Of a stretch of 64,000 nt of DNA, positions 34,401 through 46,319 are shown one piece after another (the first letter of the stretch is position 1; each line of letters opens with the position of its first letter). This DNA comes from Gracilariopsis chorda (Eukaryota > Rhodophyta > Florideophyceae > Gracilariales > Gracilariaceae). A model generated the notes under the pieces. It worked only from the letters and a program-made list of their open reading frames with translations, made no database searches and had not been told where the DNA came from. The position numbers were made by a program, and so were the translations under genes. The DNA lies in the NCBI GenBank assembly GCA_003194525.1, contig NBIV01000039.1, positions 340,061 through 404,060 of the forward strand, given 5' to 3'.

Positions 34401-34483
34401 ACCACATGTTCCGGGGAGCCTGGGCTGTTTTGGAGGGTACCTCTGCAAAGGCGCATATGCGCGTGTGCGCGAACCCAACGTGA
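31415..34483 (+). CDS. Array unit 4 Gag-PR-IN-truncated RT, open
   Basis: 1022 codons, uninterrupted; the best reference for the array. Gag core at 1-205; CCHC zinc knuckle C213, C216, H221, C226; aspartic protease D282-S-G-A; integrase zinc site H414, H419, C448, C451; integrase catalytic D479, D552, E588 with 35 residues between the last two; acidic and Ser/Thr/Pro-rich linker at about 690-800; RT from about 850 with the first catalytic Asp at D928 in QMDVKNAFLNG. RT is cut near residue 984 and continues as LTR-encoded residues. The start was chosen because all B copies share this ATG after the TTG-rich tract. YVDD and RNase H are missing, so it is non-autonomous. Confidence 0.88.
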   Translation: MDSFGGFKIEKLGEDNFHVWKQKVELLLALKDLDDHLESTRPREDDELLAWKKKDAKARAVIGLSISDEHLDHVRDTENAAEMWKAICDVFQRKTLLNRINARRAFYTAKMRDDEKMIHFINLVRHLASDLKSMDVVVEEEDIAMEILCGLPDRFEHLIVAIDTTIGDRKLDLEFVKSLFLQEEQRMNDRAKEESGSDTALVCAQSRKKSMVCYYCGKKGHIQRNCFKRQREKASKEQSAAANRAVQTDLGNEKRGCDSDSDFVCLIATGSVEESISDWIIDSGATAHMTYDESMFGSDRKRESTGLSIGNGSKLESLGHGSVPLDLAVEGRKSKCRLGEVVHVPNLRYHLLSVPTMCDVGARVVFDKTKVCVYKGDTMIAQGRRIKGLYYLCTAIEVPEDMDNALVTDLSLWHARMAHVNVDGIKHMARNGVVSGLNVDLNQSMDVCDSCVVGKSTRAPTPKQGGERALHPLDLVHSDICGPIQVGSLGGSHYFVTFIDDHSRFCFLYMLKTKDEVFHVFVKWLKMVQNQSDRHVKTITARESVLHALRTDNAGEYVSKTFSQELERHGIEHQRTVPYNPHQNGLAERFNRTLMDLVRSMLHHKKLPKSFWAEALNVAVYVRNRVTCKALPSDVTPLEMWSGYEPDLSNLRVFGSRCWYKVVDHTLKKLEQRAVEAIFNGYTSGSNGYKLWDAQKKKVVVSRDVRFDECSGSDQGTDHVNDDDYAEIDNSDKPKSNITSTSTTPTDAAQVEPAAPDTPPEEASGSGHDELTAETELEPDVPDPPPLRRSTRERRAPTSWWRGTALLTASDDIPSSYSGAVSRPYSKAWTKAMNSEYESLTEHDTWEVVPRPADSNVISSKWVFVQTYEAGDNDEPTVRYKARVVARGFLQIEGVEFSETYAPVVKLTSIRMILSIVTVQDYHLHQMDVKNAFLNGDLEETVYMEQPDGFIKPGNEDLVCLLKKAIYGLLQASRQWFAKMYLFLVVASSTCAVTENHMFRGAWAVLEGTSAKAHMRVCANPT

Positions 34484-35162
34484 AACTGGCTTCTGATTGG
34501 CTACTGCAAATGTACATATGCAACGTGGTGCGTACAAGTGGTATGGCATAACTGGATCGGTTGGACACACCCACGTGTCCAGCTATTACAGTGGTCACAG
34601 TGTACGTTGTGTGCAGGGGATACTGGTGAAGTGGTTGACAGCTGGTACAAGTGGTACAGCAGTGGTTGTTACAATGATAAGGTGCGCATGCACTGTCAAC
34701 AGGTTTACACATGCACGGGTATATTGATGACGTGGGTGTTGTGTGCATTGCCACTTGATGCATTGCCACTTGATGACATGGCACTAACACCACAGGTTAC
34801 GTGCTGACTTACCGTGACGTGTTGACTTACCGTGATGTGTTGGCATGTGCTGGCGTGTGTTGGAGTCGTGAATTTGTGCCCTGTCATGGTCATGTGGATG
34901 CACGAAACTATTACGGAATGTTGGTGCGTTGGTGTGCGTTGATGTAATGAGGTTGTCCTGAGCTGGCTATGTCATGTTAGATGATGATTGGTAGTATTCA
35001 GTGTCCCTGCAAAATGGTCTAGGTTTTACTTGTAGTTGGTGTTCCCGCGCAATTCGAGTTTAGAGTGGAATATAAGATGTGCCTGAAGGACCTCCAAGTA
35101 AATCCAAGCCAGAGCTGGCGAGCTTCCCTTCCATCCCCTCAACTTCCTTACAACTTTCAACA
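34369..35162 (+). repeat. LTR between array units 4 and 5 (variant a)
   Basis: 794 bp, variant a (GGAATGTTGG, ATTCAGTGTCC, TGCAAAATGGTCT). Preceded by CTCGT. Confidence 0.92.
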
Positions 35163-36384
35163 GGTTATGGGCCCAGCCCCGCTTACCGCTGTCGCTATCC
35201 CTTTCCTTATTGCTCGTCTGTCGCCGCTCTCCCTCACCGCCGTTCATCCGTTTCGCCGTGGTTGCCTCTTTCGTCGTTGCGTCGGGGGTCTTGATACCAT
35301 TTTTGGTCGGTGTTGGTCATTCTCCTTTGGTTTGCGTTCCTCCCTGAGGGCGTTGTGGTGGTAATGGTTCGACGTTTACTTCCTATCGTTGTTGAGTTGG
35401 GCCTCCGTTGTTGCCCGTGTTGTCGATGGCTATCTACTTTGCGTGTGACACTCCCTCTATCTTGTGTTTTGGGATCCCCGAGTCGTTAGTCGGGTCGTAT
35501 CCGTGAGGTCAAGTCGGTCTGGTTTCGAAGTCTGGGCTCCGTGATCGTGTGCTCAGCAGTTGTTTATATTTCGTGTTTCTTGGTCATCATCTGGTTTCCA
35601 GTGCGACGAGCGGTTGATCCGGGTTACTTTGGGTGATTCCAGGTATCCAGGGACGTGAGCCTGGCGGCTTGAACCAAAGCGGGTGTACTGTCGAGCGGCT
35701 TCCCACCAGTCCATTTGGACAGATAACGGTGACGGTCGTTAAGACCTGGTAAGTTCAGCGGGTGCATCTGTGGACGGGGTGCCGTGGCGTACTGCGCTGG
35801 TGGGGGTGATTGAATTATTTGTTTTGATCCTGACTGCGTGTCGGGATTCTTGGGCTGTTGCGAAGGTATTCCATAACGAGCTTTTGATCCGTGCATCTGA
35901 CCCTTGGGCGTTTGTGCGGGGAGGCGACGTGGCGTAGGCTGACCTCCTTCTTAGGATCAGGCCGCGTGTGACCTTAAGTTGTTGCGCGTTAGCAGCGTAC
36001 TTTGGTTGCCATAGTAGCTTCAGTTGCGAGGTCGCGCAAGTTCTTGCAAGAGGCCAGAGAGGCTTATACTTGGTGAAAGCATATCTTGGGTTATTAAACA
36101 TCCTCTGGAAGCGTCGTAGAGAGCAACAAATCTTCTCCTTAGACGTAGGAGAGGGAAGACAGAAGAAGACGTCTTGTACGCGGAGCATCTCCGGGGGCCA
36201 GGGGTCCGACACCCTAGGGTAGCGGAGGTAGTTTCTCCCGTCAGTGCGCCCGAATTTGAAGTTTTTTGGTTGTTGTTGTTGTCGTTGTTTTTGTTGTTAT
36301 TGTTGTCGTTGTTGCCATTTTTGTACTACTTAAGTGCCGTAGGTCTTTCATCGCATCTGTGCTGTTTGTTGACATCTACCAAGC
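35163..36384 (+). other. Leader of array unit 5
   Basis: Shares with unit 6 the change GTCTGGTTTCG (GTCTAGTTTCG in units 3, 4 and 7). Primer-binding site at 35163-35176. The - strand 157-codon frame is at 35739-36212. Otherwise as unit 3. Confidence 0.7.
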
Positions 36385-39300
36385 ATGGATTCATTCGGTG
36401 GCTTCAAGATTGAAAAGTTGGGCGAGGATAACTTCCATGTATGGAAGCAAAAGGTTGAGTTGCTGCTTGCACTCAAGGACCTCGATGACCATCTTGAATC
36501 AACCAGGCCTAGGGAAGATGACGAGTTGTTAGCATGGAAGAAGAAAGACGCCAAGGCCAGGGCTGTTATTGGTCTCAGCATTAGTGATGAGCATTTGGAC
36601 CATGTGAGGGATACCGAGAATGCTGCGGAAATGTGGAAAGCCATTTGCGATGTGTTTCAGCGTAAAACGCTGCTCAACCGAATCAATGCAAGACGTGCCT
36701 TCTACACAGCCAAGATGCGAGATGATGAGAAAATGATACACTTCATCAATCTTGTTCGTCATCTTGCATCGGATCTGAAGAGCATGGACGTAGTGGTTGA
36801 GGAAGAAGACATCGCTATGGAAATCCTATGTGGGCTACCAGACCGTTTCGAACACCTCATTGTCGCTATTGACACCACGATTGGTGATCGCAAACTCGAT
36901 TTAGAGTTTGTGAAGAGTCTTTTTCTGCAAGAGGAACAGCGAATGAACGATCGTGCCAAGGAGGAGTCCGGAAGTGACACGGCTTTGGTCTGTGCGCAGT
37001 CACGAAAGAAGTCCATGGTGTGCTACTACTGTGGTAAGAAGGGCATATCCAGAGAAACTGTTTCAAGAGACAACGTGAAAAGGCTAGCAAAGAGCAGAGT
37101 GCTGCCGCAAACCGAGCTGTGCAGACCGATCTCGGCAACGAGAAACGAGGATGTGACTCTGACTCTGACTTTGTTTGTCTCATTGCGACAGGTTCTGTGG
37201 AAGAAAGTATCAGTGACTGGATTATTGACTCTGGTGCCACCGCCCATATGACGTATGACGAGTCCATGTTTGGCAGTGATAGGAAAAGAGAGTCTACTGG
37301 TTTGAGCATCGGTAATGGCTCGAAGCTGGAGTCTCTTGGTCATGGCAGTGTCCCTCTCGATCTCGCTGTTGAAGGGCGTAAGAGCAAGTGCCGGTTGGGT
37401 GAAGTAGTGCACGTACCGAATCTAAGGTATCATCTGCTGTCAGTACCTACGATGTGTGACGTTGGTGCGCGAGTGGTGTTTGACAAAACCAAAGTATGTG
37501 TATACAAAGGCGACACCATGATCGCCCAGGGCCGTCGCATCAAAGGACTGTACTACCTATGTACCGCGATTGAAGTACCAGAAGACATGGACAACGCACT
37601 TGTGACTGACCTGTCACTATGGCATGCTCGAATGGCTCATGTGAATGTGGATGGTATCAAACATATGGCTCGTAACGGTGTTGTGTCAGGGCTGAATGTG
37701 GACTTGAATCAATCGATGGATGTGTGTGACTCTTGTGTAGTGGGAAAATCTACACGTGCTCCAACTCCCAAGCAAGGGGGGGAACGGGCTTTGCACCCAT
37801 TGGACCTAGTGCATTCGGACATTTGTGGTCCAATCCAAGTAGGTTCCTTGGGAGGTTCACACTACTTCGTCACATTCATCGATGATCACTCCCGTTTTTG
37901 CTTCTTGTACATGCTCAAGACCAAGGATGAGGTGTTCCACGTGTTCGTGAAGTGGCTGAAGATGGTTCAAAATCAGAGTGACCGACATGTGAAAACCATC
38001 ACCGCACGTGAGTCTGTGCTACATGCGTTACGCACAGACAATGCTGGTGAATATGTGTCAAAGACGTTTTCACAAGAGCTTGAACGTCACGGTATTGAGC
38101 ATCAGCGAACGGTGCCTTACAATCCACATCAGAATGGTCTGGCCGAACGGTTCAACCGAACACTCATGGACTTGGTGAGATCGATGCTGCATCACAAGAA
38201 ACTGCCAAAGAGCTTCTGGGCTGAAGCATTGAACGTTGCAGTGTATGTGCGCAATCGAGTCACCTGCAAGGCCCTTCCGAGTGACGTGACACCACTCGAG
38301 ATGTGGAGTGGATATGAACCTGACTTGAGCAATCTGCGTGTGTTCGGTAGCCGGTGCTGGTACAAAGTGGTGGACCACACTCTGAAGAAGCTGGAGCAAC
38401 GTGCCGTGGAGGCGATCTTTAATGGGTACACATCTGGATCGAACGGTTATAAACTGTGGGATGCGCAAAAGAAGAAGGTGGTTGTGTCGAGGGATGTGAG
38501 GTTTGACGAATGTAGTGGTTCAGATCAAGGTACTGACCACGTTAATGATGACGACTATGCTGAGATCGACAACTCGGACAAGCCGAAATCAAACATCACC
38601 TCCACATCTACTACACCCACCGATGCTGCCCAAGTTGAACCCGCTGCACCAGATACTCCACCAGAAGAAGCTTCGGGCAGTGGCCACGATGAGCTCACAG
38701 CTGAGACAGAACTTGAGCCAGACGTACCAGATCCACCACCACTTCGGAGATCCACTCGTGAGCGTAGAGCGCCTACCTCGTGGTGGCGCGGAACTGCCCT
38801 ACTCACTGCCAGTGATGACATCCCATCCTCGTACTCGGGTGCGGTGTCACGTCCTTATTCAAAAGCGTGGACCAAGGCCATGAACAGTGAGTACGAGTCT
38901 CTGACGGAGCATGACACATGGGAGGTAGTGCCAAGGCCAGCTGACAGCAACGTGATATCATCCAAGTGGGTATTTGTGCAAACATATGAGGCTGGTGACA
39001 ACGATGAACCGACAGTGAGGTACAAGGCTCGTGTGGTGGCTCGAGGGTTTCTGCAGATCGAAGGTGTAGAATTCTCCGAGACGTATGCACCAGTGGTCAA
39101 ATTGACATCCATTAGAATGATTCTGTCCATTGTAACAGTGCAGGACTATCATCTACACCAGATGGATGTGAAGAATGCATTCTTGAATGGCGACCTGGAA
39201 GAGACTGTGTACATGGAGCAGCCAGACGGATTCATCAAACCTGGGAACGAGGACTTGGTATGCCTTCTCAAGAAAGCCATCTATGGGCTACTACAGGCAT

Positions 39301-39452
39301 CAAGGCAGTGGTTTGCAAAGATGTACTTGTTCCTCGTTGTTGCCAGTAGTACCTGCGCTGTCACTGAAAACCACATGTTCCGGGGAGCCTGGGCTGTTTT
39401 GGAGGGTACCTCTGCAAAGGCGCATATGCGCGTGTGCGCGAACCCAACGTGA
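36385..39452 (+). pseudogene. Array unit 5 gag-pol (single-base frameshift)
   Basis: Identical in layout to unit 4 except for loss of one G in a GGGG run at about 37041-37044, inside the zinc knuckle after CYYCGKKG. The original frame then runs out at 37251, and the pol frame resumes from 37119 or earlier to 39452. No other obvious damage: protease, integrase and truncated RT are intact downstream. The one-base loss also explains the unit length of 4969. A homopolymer sequencing error is possible. Confidence 0.88.
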
Positions 39453-40131
39453 AACTGGCTTCTGATTGGCTACTGCAAATGTACATATGCAACGTGGTGC
39501 GTACAAGTGGTATGGCATAACTGGATCGGTTGGACACACCCACGTGTCCAGCTATTACAGTGGTCACAGTGTACGTTGTGTGCAGGGGATACTGGTGAAG
39601 TGGTTGACAGCTGGTACAAGTGGTACAGCAGTGGTTGTTACAATGATAAGGTGCGCATGCACTGTCAACAGGTTTACACATGCACGGGTATATTGATGAC
39701 GTGGGTGTTGTGTGCATTGCCACTTGATGCATTGCCACTTGATGACATGGCACTAACACCACAGGTTACGTGCTGACTTACCGTGACGTGTTGACTTACC
39801 GTGATGTGTTGGCATGTGCTGGCGTGTGTTGGAGTCGTGAATTTGTGCCCTGTCATGGTCATGTGGATGCACGAAACTATTACGGAATGTTGGTGCGTTG
39901 GTGTGCGTTGATGTAATGAGGTTGTCCTGAGCTGGCTATGTCATGTTAGATGATGATTGGTAGTATTCAGTGTCCCTGCAAAATGGTCTAGGTTTTACTT
40001 GTAGTTGGTGTTCCCGCGCAATTCGAGTTTAGAGTGGAATATAAGATGTGCCTGAAGGACCTCCAAGTAAATCCAAGCCAGAGCTGGCGAGCTTCCCTTC
40101 CATCCCCTCAACTTCCTTACAACTTTCAACA
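39338..40131 (+). repeat. LTR between array units 5 and 6 (variant a)
   Basis: 794 bp, variant a, essentially the same as the LTR of unit 5. Preceded by CTCGT. Confidence 0.92.
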
Positions 40132-41353
40132 GGTTATGGGCCCAGCCCCGCTTACCGCTGTCGCTATCCCTTTCCTTATTGCTCGTCTGTCGCCGCTCTC
40201 CCTCACCGCCGTTCATCCGTTTCGCCGTGGTTGCCTCTTTCGTCGTTGCGTCGGGGGTCTTGATACCATTTTTGGTCGGTGTTGGTCATTCTCCTTTGGT
40301 TTGCGTTCCTCCCTGAGGGCGTTGTGGTGGTAATGGTTCGACGTTTACTTCCTATCGTTGTTGAGTTGGGCCTCCGTTGTTGCCCGTGTTGTCGATGGCT
40401 ATCTACTTTGCGTGTGACACTCCCTCTATCTTGTGTTTTGGGATCCCCGAGTCGTTAGTCGGGTCGTATCCGTGAGGTCAAGTCGGTCTGGTTTCGAAGT
40501 CTGGGCTCCGTGATCGTGTGCTCAGCAGTTGTTTATATTTCGTGTTTCTTGGTCATCATCTGGTTTCCAGTGCGACGAGCGGTTGATCCGGGTTACTTTG
40601 GGTGATTCCAGGTATCCAGGGACGTGAGCCTGGCGGCTTGAACCAAAGCGGGTGTACTGTCGAGCGGCTTCCCACCAGTCCATTTGGACAGATAACGGTG
40701 ACGGTCGTTAAGACCTGGTAAGTTCAGCGGGTGCATCTGTGGACGGGGTGCCGTGGCGTACTGCGCTGGTGGGGGTGATTGAATTATTTGTTTTGATCCT
40801 GACTGCGTGTCGGGATTCTTGGGCTGTTGCGAAGGTATTCCATAACGAGCTTTTGATCCGTGCATCTGACCCTTGGGCGTTTGTGCGGGGAGGCGACGTG
40901 GCGTAGGCTGACCTCCTTCTTAGGATCAGGCCGCGTGTGACCTTAAGTTGTTGCGCGTTAGCAGCGTACTTTGGTTGCCATAGTAGCTTCAGTTGCGAGG
41001 TCGCGCAAGTTCTTGCAAGAGGCCAGAGAGGCTTATACTTGGTGAAAGCATATCTTGGGTTATTAAACATCCTCTGGAAGCGTCGTAGAGAGCAACAAAT
41101 CTTCTCCTTAGACGTAGGAGAGGGAAGACAGAAGAAGACGTCTTGTACGCGGAGCATCTCCGGGGGCCAGGGGTCCGACACCCTAGGGTAGCGGAGGTAG
41201 TTTCTCCCGTCAGTGCGCCCGAATTTGAAGTTTTTTGGTTGTTGTTGTTGTCGTTGTTTTTGTTGTTATTGTTGTCGTTGTTGCCATTTTTGTACTACTT
41301 AAGTGCCGTAGGTCTTTCATCGCATCTGTGCTGTTTGTTGACATCTACCAAGC
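40132..41353 (+). other. Leader of array unit 6
   Basis: Near-identical to the unit 5 leader. Primer-binding site at 40132-40145, - strand 157-codon frame at 40708-41181. Confidence 0.7.
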
Positions 41354-44300
41354 ATGGATTCATTCGGTGGCTTCAAGATTGAAAAGTTGGGCGAGGATAA
41401 CTTCCATGTATGGAAGCAAAAGGTTGAGTTGCTGCTTGCACTCAAGGACCTCGATGACCATCTTGAATCAACCAGGCCTAGGGAAGATGACGAGTTGTTA
41501 GCATGGAAGAAGAAAGACGCCAAGGCCAGGGCTGTTATTGGTCTCAGCATTAGTGATGAGCATTTGGACCATGTGAGGGATACCGAGAATGCTGCGGAAA
41601 TGTGGAAAGCCATTTGCGATGTGTTTCAGCGTAAAACGCTGCTCAACCGAATCAATGCAAGACGTGCCTTCTACACAGCCAAGATGCGAGATGATGAGAA
41701 AATGATACACTTCATCAATCTTGTTCGTCATCTTGCATCGGATCTGAAGAGCATGGACGTAGTGGTTGAGGAAGAAGACATCGCTATGGAAATCCTATGT
41801 GGGCTACCAGACCGTTTCGAACACCTCATTGTCGCTATTGACACCACGATTGGTGATCGCAAACTCGATTTAGAGTTTGTGAAGAGTCTTTTTCTGCAAG
41901 AGGAACAGCGAATGAACGATCGTGCCAAGGAGGAGTCCGGAAGTCACACGGCTTTGGTCTGTGCGCAGTCACGAAAGAAGTCCATGGTGTGCTACTACTG
42001 TGGTAAGAAGGGGCATATCCAGAGAAACTGTTTCAAGAGACAACGTGAAAAGGCTAGCAAAGAGCAGAGTGCTGCCGCAAACCGAGCTGTGCAGACCGAT
42101 CTCGGCAACGAGAAACGAGGATGTGACTCTGACTCTGACTTTGTTTGTCTCATTGCGACAGGTTCTGTGGAAGAAAGTATCAGTGGTTGGATTATTGACT
42201 CTGGTGCCACCGCCCATATGACGTATGACGAGTCCATGTTTGGCAGTGATAGGAAAAGAGAGTCTACTGGTTTGAGCATCGGTAATGGCTCGAAGCTGGA
42301 GTCTCTTGGTCATGGCAGTGTCCCTCTCGATCTCGCTGTTGAAGGGCGTAAGAGCAAGTGCCGGTTGGGTGAAGTAGTGCACGTACCGAATCTAAGGTAT
42401 CATCTGCTGTCAGTACCTACGATGTGTGACGTTGGTGCGCGAGTGGTGTTTGACAAAACCAAAGTATGTGTATACAAAGGCGACACCATGATCGCCCAGG
42501 GCCGTCGCATCAAAGGACTGTACTACCTATGTACCGCGATTGAAGTACCAGAAGACATGGACAACGCACTTGTGACTGACCTGTCACTATGGCATGCTCG
42601 AATGGCTCATGTGAATGTGGATGGTATCAAACATATGGCTCGTAACGGTGTTGTGTCAGGGCTGAATGTGGACTTGAATCAATCGATGGATGTGTGTGAC
42701 TCTTGTGTAGTGGGAAAATCTACACGTGCTCCAACTCCCAAGCAAGGGGGGGAACGGGCTTCGCACCCATTGGACCTAGTGCATTCGGACATTTGTGGTC
42801 CAATCCAAGTAGGTTCCTTGGGAGGTTCACACTACTTCGTCACATTCATCGATGATCACTCCCGTTTTTGCTTCTTGTACATGCTCAAGACCAAGGATGA
42901 GGTGTTCCACGTGTTCGTGAAGTGGCTGAAGATGGTTCAAAATCAGAGTGACCGACATGTGAAAACCATCACCGCACGTGAGTCTGTGCTACATGCGTTA
43001 CGCACAGACAATGCTGGTGAATATGTGTCAAAGACGTTTTCACAAGAGCTTGAACGTCACGGTATTGAGCATCAGCGAACGGTGCCTTACAATCCACATC
43101 AGAATGGTCTGGCCGAACGGTTCAACCGAACACTCATGGACTTGGTGAGATCGATGCTGCATCACAAGAAACTGCCAAAGAGCTTCTGGGCTGAAGCATT
43201 GAACGTTGCAGTGTATGTGCGCAATCGAGTCACCTGCAAGGCCCTTCCGAGTGACGTGACACCACTCGAGATGTGGAGTGGATATGAACCTGACTTGAGC
43301 AATCTGCGTGTGTTCGGTAGCCGGTGCTAGTACAAAGTGGTGGACCACACTCTGAAGAAGCTGGAGCAACGTGCCGTGGAGGCGATCTTTAATGGGTACA
43401 CATCTGGATCGAACGGTTATAAACTGTGGGATGCGCAAAAGAAGAAGGTGGTTGTGTCGAGGGATGTGAGGTTTGACGAATGTAGTGGTTCAGATCAAGG
43501 TACTGACCACGTTAATGATGACGACTATGCTGAGATCGACAACTCGGACAAGCCGAAATCAAACATCACCTCCACATCTACTACACCCACCGATGCTGCC
43601 CAAGTTGAACCCGCTGCACCAGATACTCCACCAGAAGAAGCTTCGGGCAGTGGCCACGATGAGCTCACAGCTGAGACAGAACTTGAGCCAGACGTACCAG
43701 ATCCACCACCACTTCGGAGATCCACTCGTGAGCGTAGAGCGCCTACCTCGTGGTGGCGCGGAACTGCCCTACTCACTGCCAGTGATGACATCCCATCCTC
43801 GTACTCGGGTGCGGTGTCACGTCCTTATTCAAAAGCGTGGACCAAGGCCATGAACAGTGAGTACGAGTCTCTGACGGAGCATGACACATGGGAGGTAGTG
43901 CCAAGGCCAGCTGACAGCAACGTGATATCATCCAAGTGGGTATTTGTGCAAACATATGAGGCTGGTGACAACGATGAACCGACAGTGAGGTACAAGGCTC
44001 GTGTAGTGGCTCGAGGGTTTCTGCAGATCGAAGGTGTAGAATTCTCCGAGACGTATGCACCAGTGGTCAAATTGACATCCATTAGAATGATTCTGTCCAT
44101 TGTAACAGTGCAGGACTATCATCTACACCAGATGGATGTGAAGAATGCATTCTTGAATGGCGACCTGGAAGAGACTGTGTACATGGAGCAGCCAGACGGA
44201 TTCATCAAACCTGGGAACGAGGACTTGGTATGCCTTCTCAAGAAAGCCATCTATGGGCTACTACAGGCATCAAGGCAGTGGTTTGCAAAGATGTACTTGT

Positions 44301-44422
44301 TCCTCGTTGTTGCCAGTAGTACCTGCGCTGTCACTGAAAACCACATGTTCCGGGGAGCCTGGGCTGTTTTGGAGGGTACCTCTGCAAAGGCGCATATGCG
44401 CGTGTGCGCGAACCCAACGTGA
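41354..44422 (+). pseudogene. Array unit 6 gag-pol (one nonsense codon)
   Basis: Open from ATG 41354 to a TAG at 43328-43330, where the other units have TGG (Trp, after FGSRC in the integrase C-terminal region), then open again to 44422. The single G to A change leaves a 658-residue Gag-PR-IN product. Other private changes include His for Asp in EESGSHTAL before the knuckle and Gly for Asp in ESISGWII before the protease site. Confidence 0.9.
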
Positions 44423-45101
44423 AACTGGCTTCTGATTGGCTACTGCAAATGTACATATGCAACGTGGTGCGTACAAGTGGTATGGCATAACTGGATCGGT
44501 TGGACACACCCACGTGTCCAGCTATTACAGTGGTCACAGTGTACGTTGTGTGCAGGGGATACTGGTGAAGTGGTTGACAGCTGGTACAAGTGGTACAGCA
44601 GTGGTTGTTACAATGATAAGGTGCGCATGCACTGTCAACAGGTTTACACATGCACGGGTATATTGATGACGTGGGTGTTGTGTGCATTGCCACTTGATGC
44701 ATTGCCACTTGATGACATGGCACTAACACCACAGGTTACGTGCTGACTTACCGTGACGTGTTGACTTACCGTGATGTGTTGGCATGTGCTGGCGTGTGTT
44801 GGAGTCGTGAATTTGTGCCCTGTCATGGTCATGTGGATGCACGAAACTATTACGGAACGTTGGTGCGTTGGTGTGCGTTGATGTAATGAGGTTGTCCTGA
44901 GCTGGCTATGTCATGTTAGATGATGATTGGTAGTATTGAGTGTCCCTGCTTAATGGTTTAGGTTTTACTTGTAGTTGGTGTTCCCGCGCAATTCGAGTTT
45001 AGAGTGGAATATAAGATGTGCCTGAAGGACCTCCAAGTAAATCCAAGCCAGAGCTGGCGAGCTTCCCTTCCATCCCCTCAACTTCCTTACAACTTTCAAC
45101 A
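44308..45101 (+). repeat. LTR between array units 6 and 7 (variant b)
   Basis: 794 bp, variant b (GGAACGTTGG, ATTGAGTGTCC, TGCTTAATGGTTT), like the LTR of unit 4 rather than the adjacent unit 6. Preceded by CTCGT. Confidence 0.92.
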
Positions 45102-46319
45102 GGTTATGGGCCCAGCCCCGCTTACCGCTGTCGCTATCCCTTTCCTTATTGCTTGTCTGTCGCCGCTCTCCCTCACCGCCGTTCATCCGTTTCGCCGTGG
45201 TTGCCTCTTTCGTCGTTGCGTCGGGGGTCTTGATACCATTTTTGGTCGGTGTTGGTCATTCTCCTTTGGTTTGCGTTCCTCCCTGAGGGCGTTGTGGTGG
45301 TAATGGTTCGACATTTACTTCCTATCGTTGTTAAGTGGGGGTCCGTTGTTGCCCGTGTTGTCGATGGCTATCTACTTTGCGTGTGACACTCCTTCTATCT
45401 TGTGTTTTGGGATCCCCGAGTCGTTAGCCGGGTCGTATCCGTGATGTCAAGTCGGTCTAGTTTCGAAGTCTGGGCTCCGTGATCGTGTGCTCAGCAGTTG
45501 TTTATATTTCGTGTTTCTTGGTCATCATCTGGTTTCCAGTGCGACGAGCGGTTGATCCGGGTTACTTTGGGTGATTCCAGGTATCCAGGGACGTGAGCCT
45601 GGCGGCTTGAACCAAAGCGGGTGTACTGTCGAGCGGCTTCCCACCAGTCCATTTGGACAGATAACGGTGACGGTCGTTAAGACCTGGTAAGTTCAGCGGG
45701 TGCATCTGTGGACGGGGTGCCGTGGCGTACTGCGCTGGTGGGGGTGATTGAATTATTTGTTTTGATCCTGACTGCGTGTCGGGATTCTTGGGCTGTTGCG
45801 AAGGTATTCCATAACGAGCTTTTGATCCGTGCATCTGACCCTTGGGCGTTTGTGCGGGGAGGCGACGTGGCGTAGGCTGACCTCCTTCTTAGGATCAGGC
45901 CGCGTGTGACCTTAAGTGGTTGCGCGTTAGCAGCGTACTTTGGTTGCCATAGTAGCTTCAGTTGCGAGGTCGCGCAAGTTCTTGCAAGAGGCCAGAGAGG
46001 CTTATACTTGGTGAAGGCATATCTTGGGTCATTAACCATCCTCTGGAAGCCTCGTAGAGAGCGACGCATCTTCTCCTTAGACGTAGGAGAGGGAAGACAG
46101 AAGAAGACGTCTTGTACCCGGAGCATCTCCGGGGGCCAGGGGTCCGACACCCTAGGGTAGCGGAGGTAGTTTCTCCCGTCAGTGTGCCCGAATTTGAAGT
46201 TTTGTTGTTGTTGTTGTCGTTGTTTTTGTTGTTATTGTTGTCGTTGTTGCCATTTTTGTACTACTTAAGTGCCGTAGGTCTTTCATCGCACCTGTGCTGT
46301 TTGTTGACATCTACCAAGC
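45102..46319 (+). other. Leader of array unit 7
   Basis: Its first half is close to units 3-6, but from about 45310 it diverges (GTTAAGTGGGGG, then changes around the hairpins) toward the type seen in the inverted copy at 58492-59710. This looks like a switch point between sequence types inside one leader. The - strand 157-codon frame is at 45677-46150. Confidence 0.7.
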
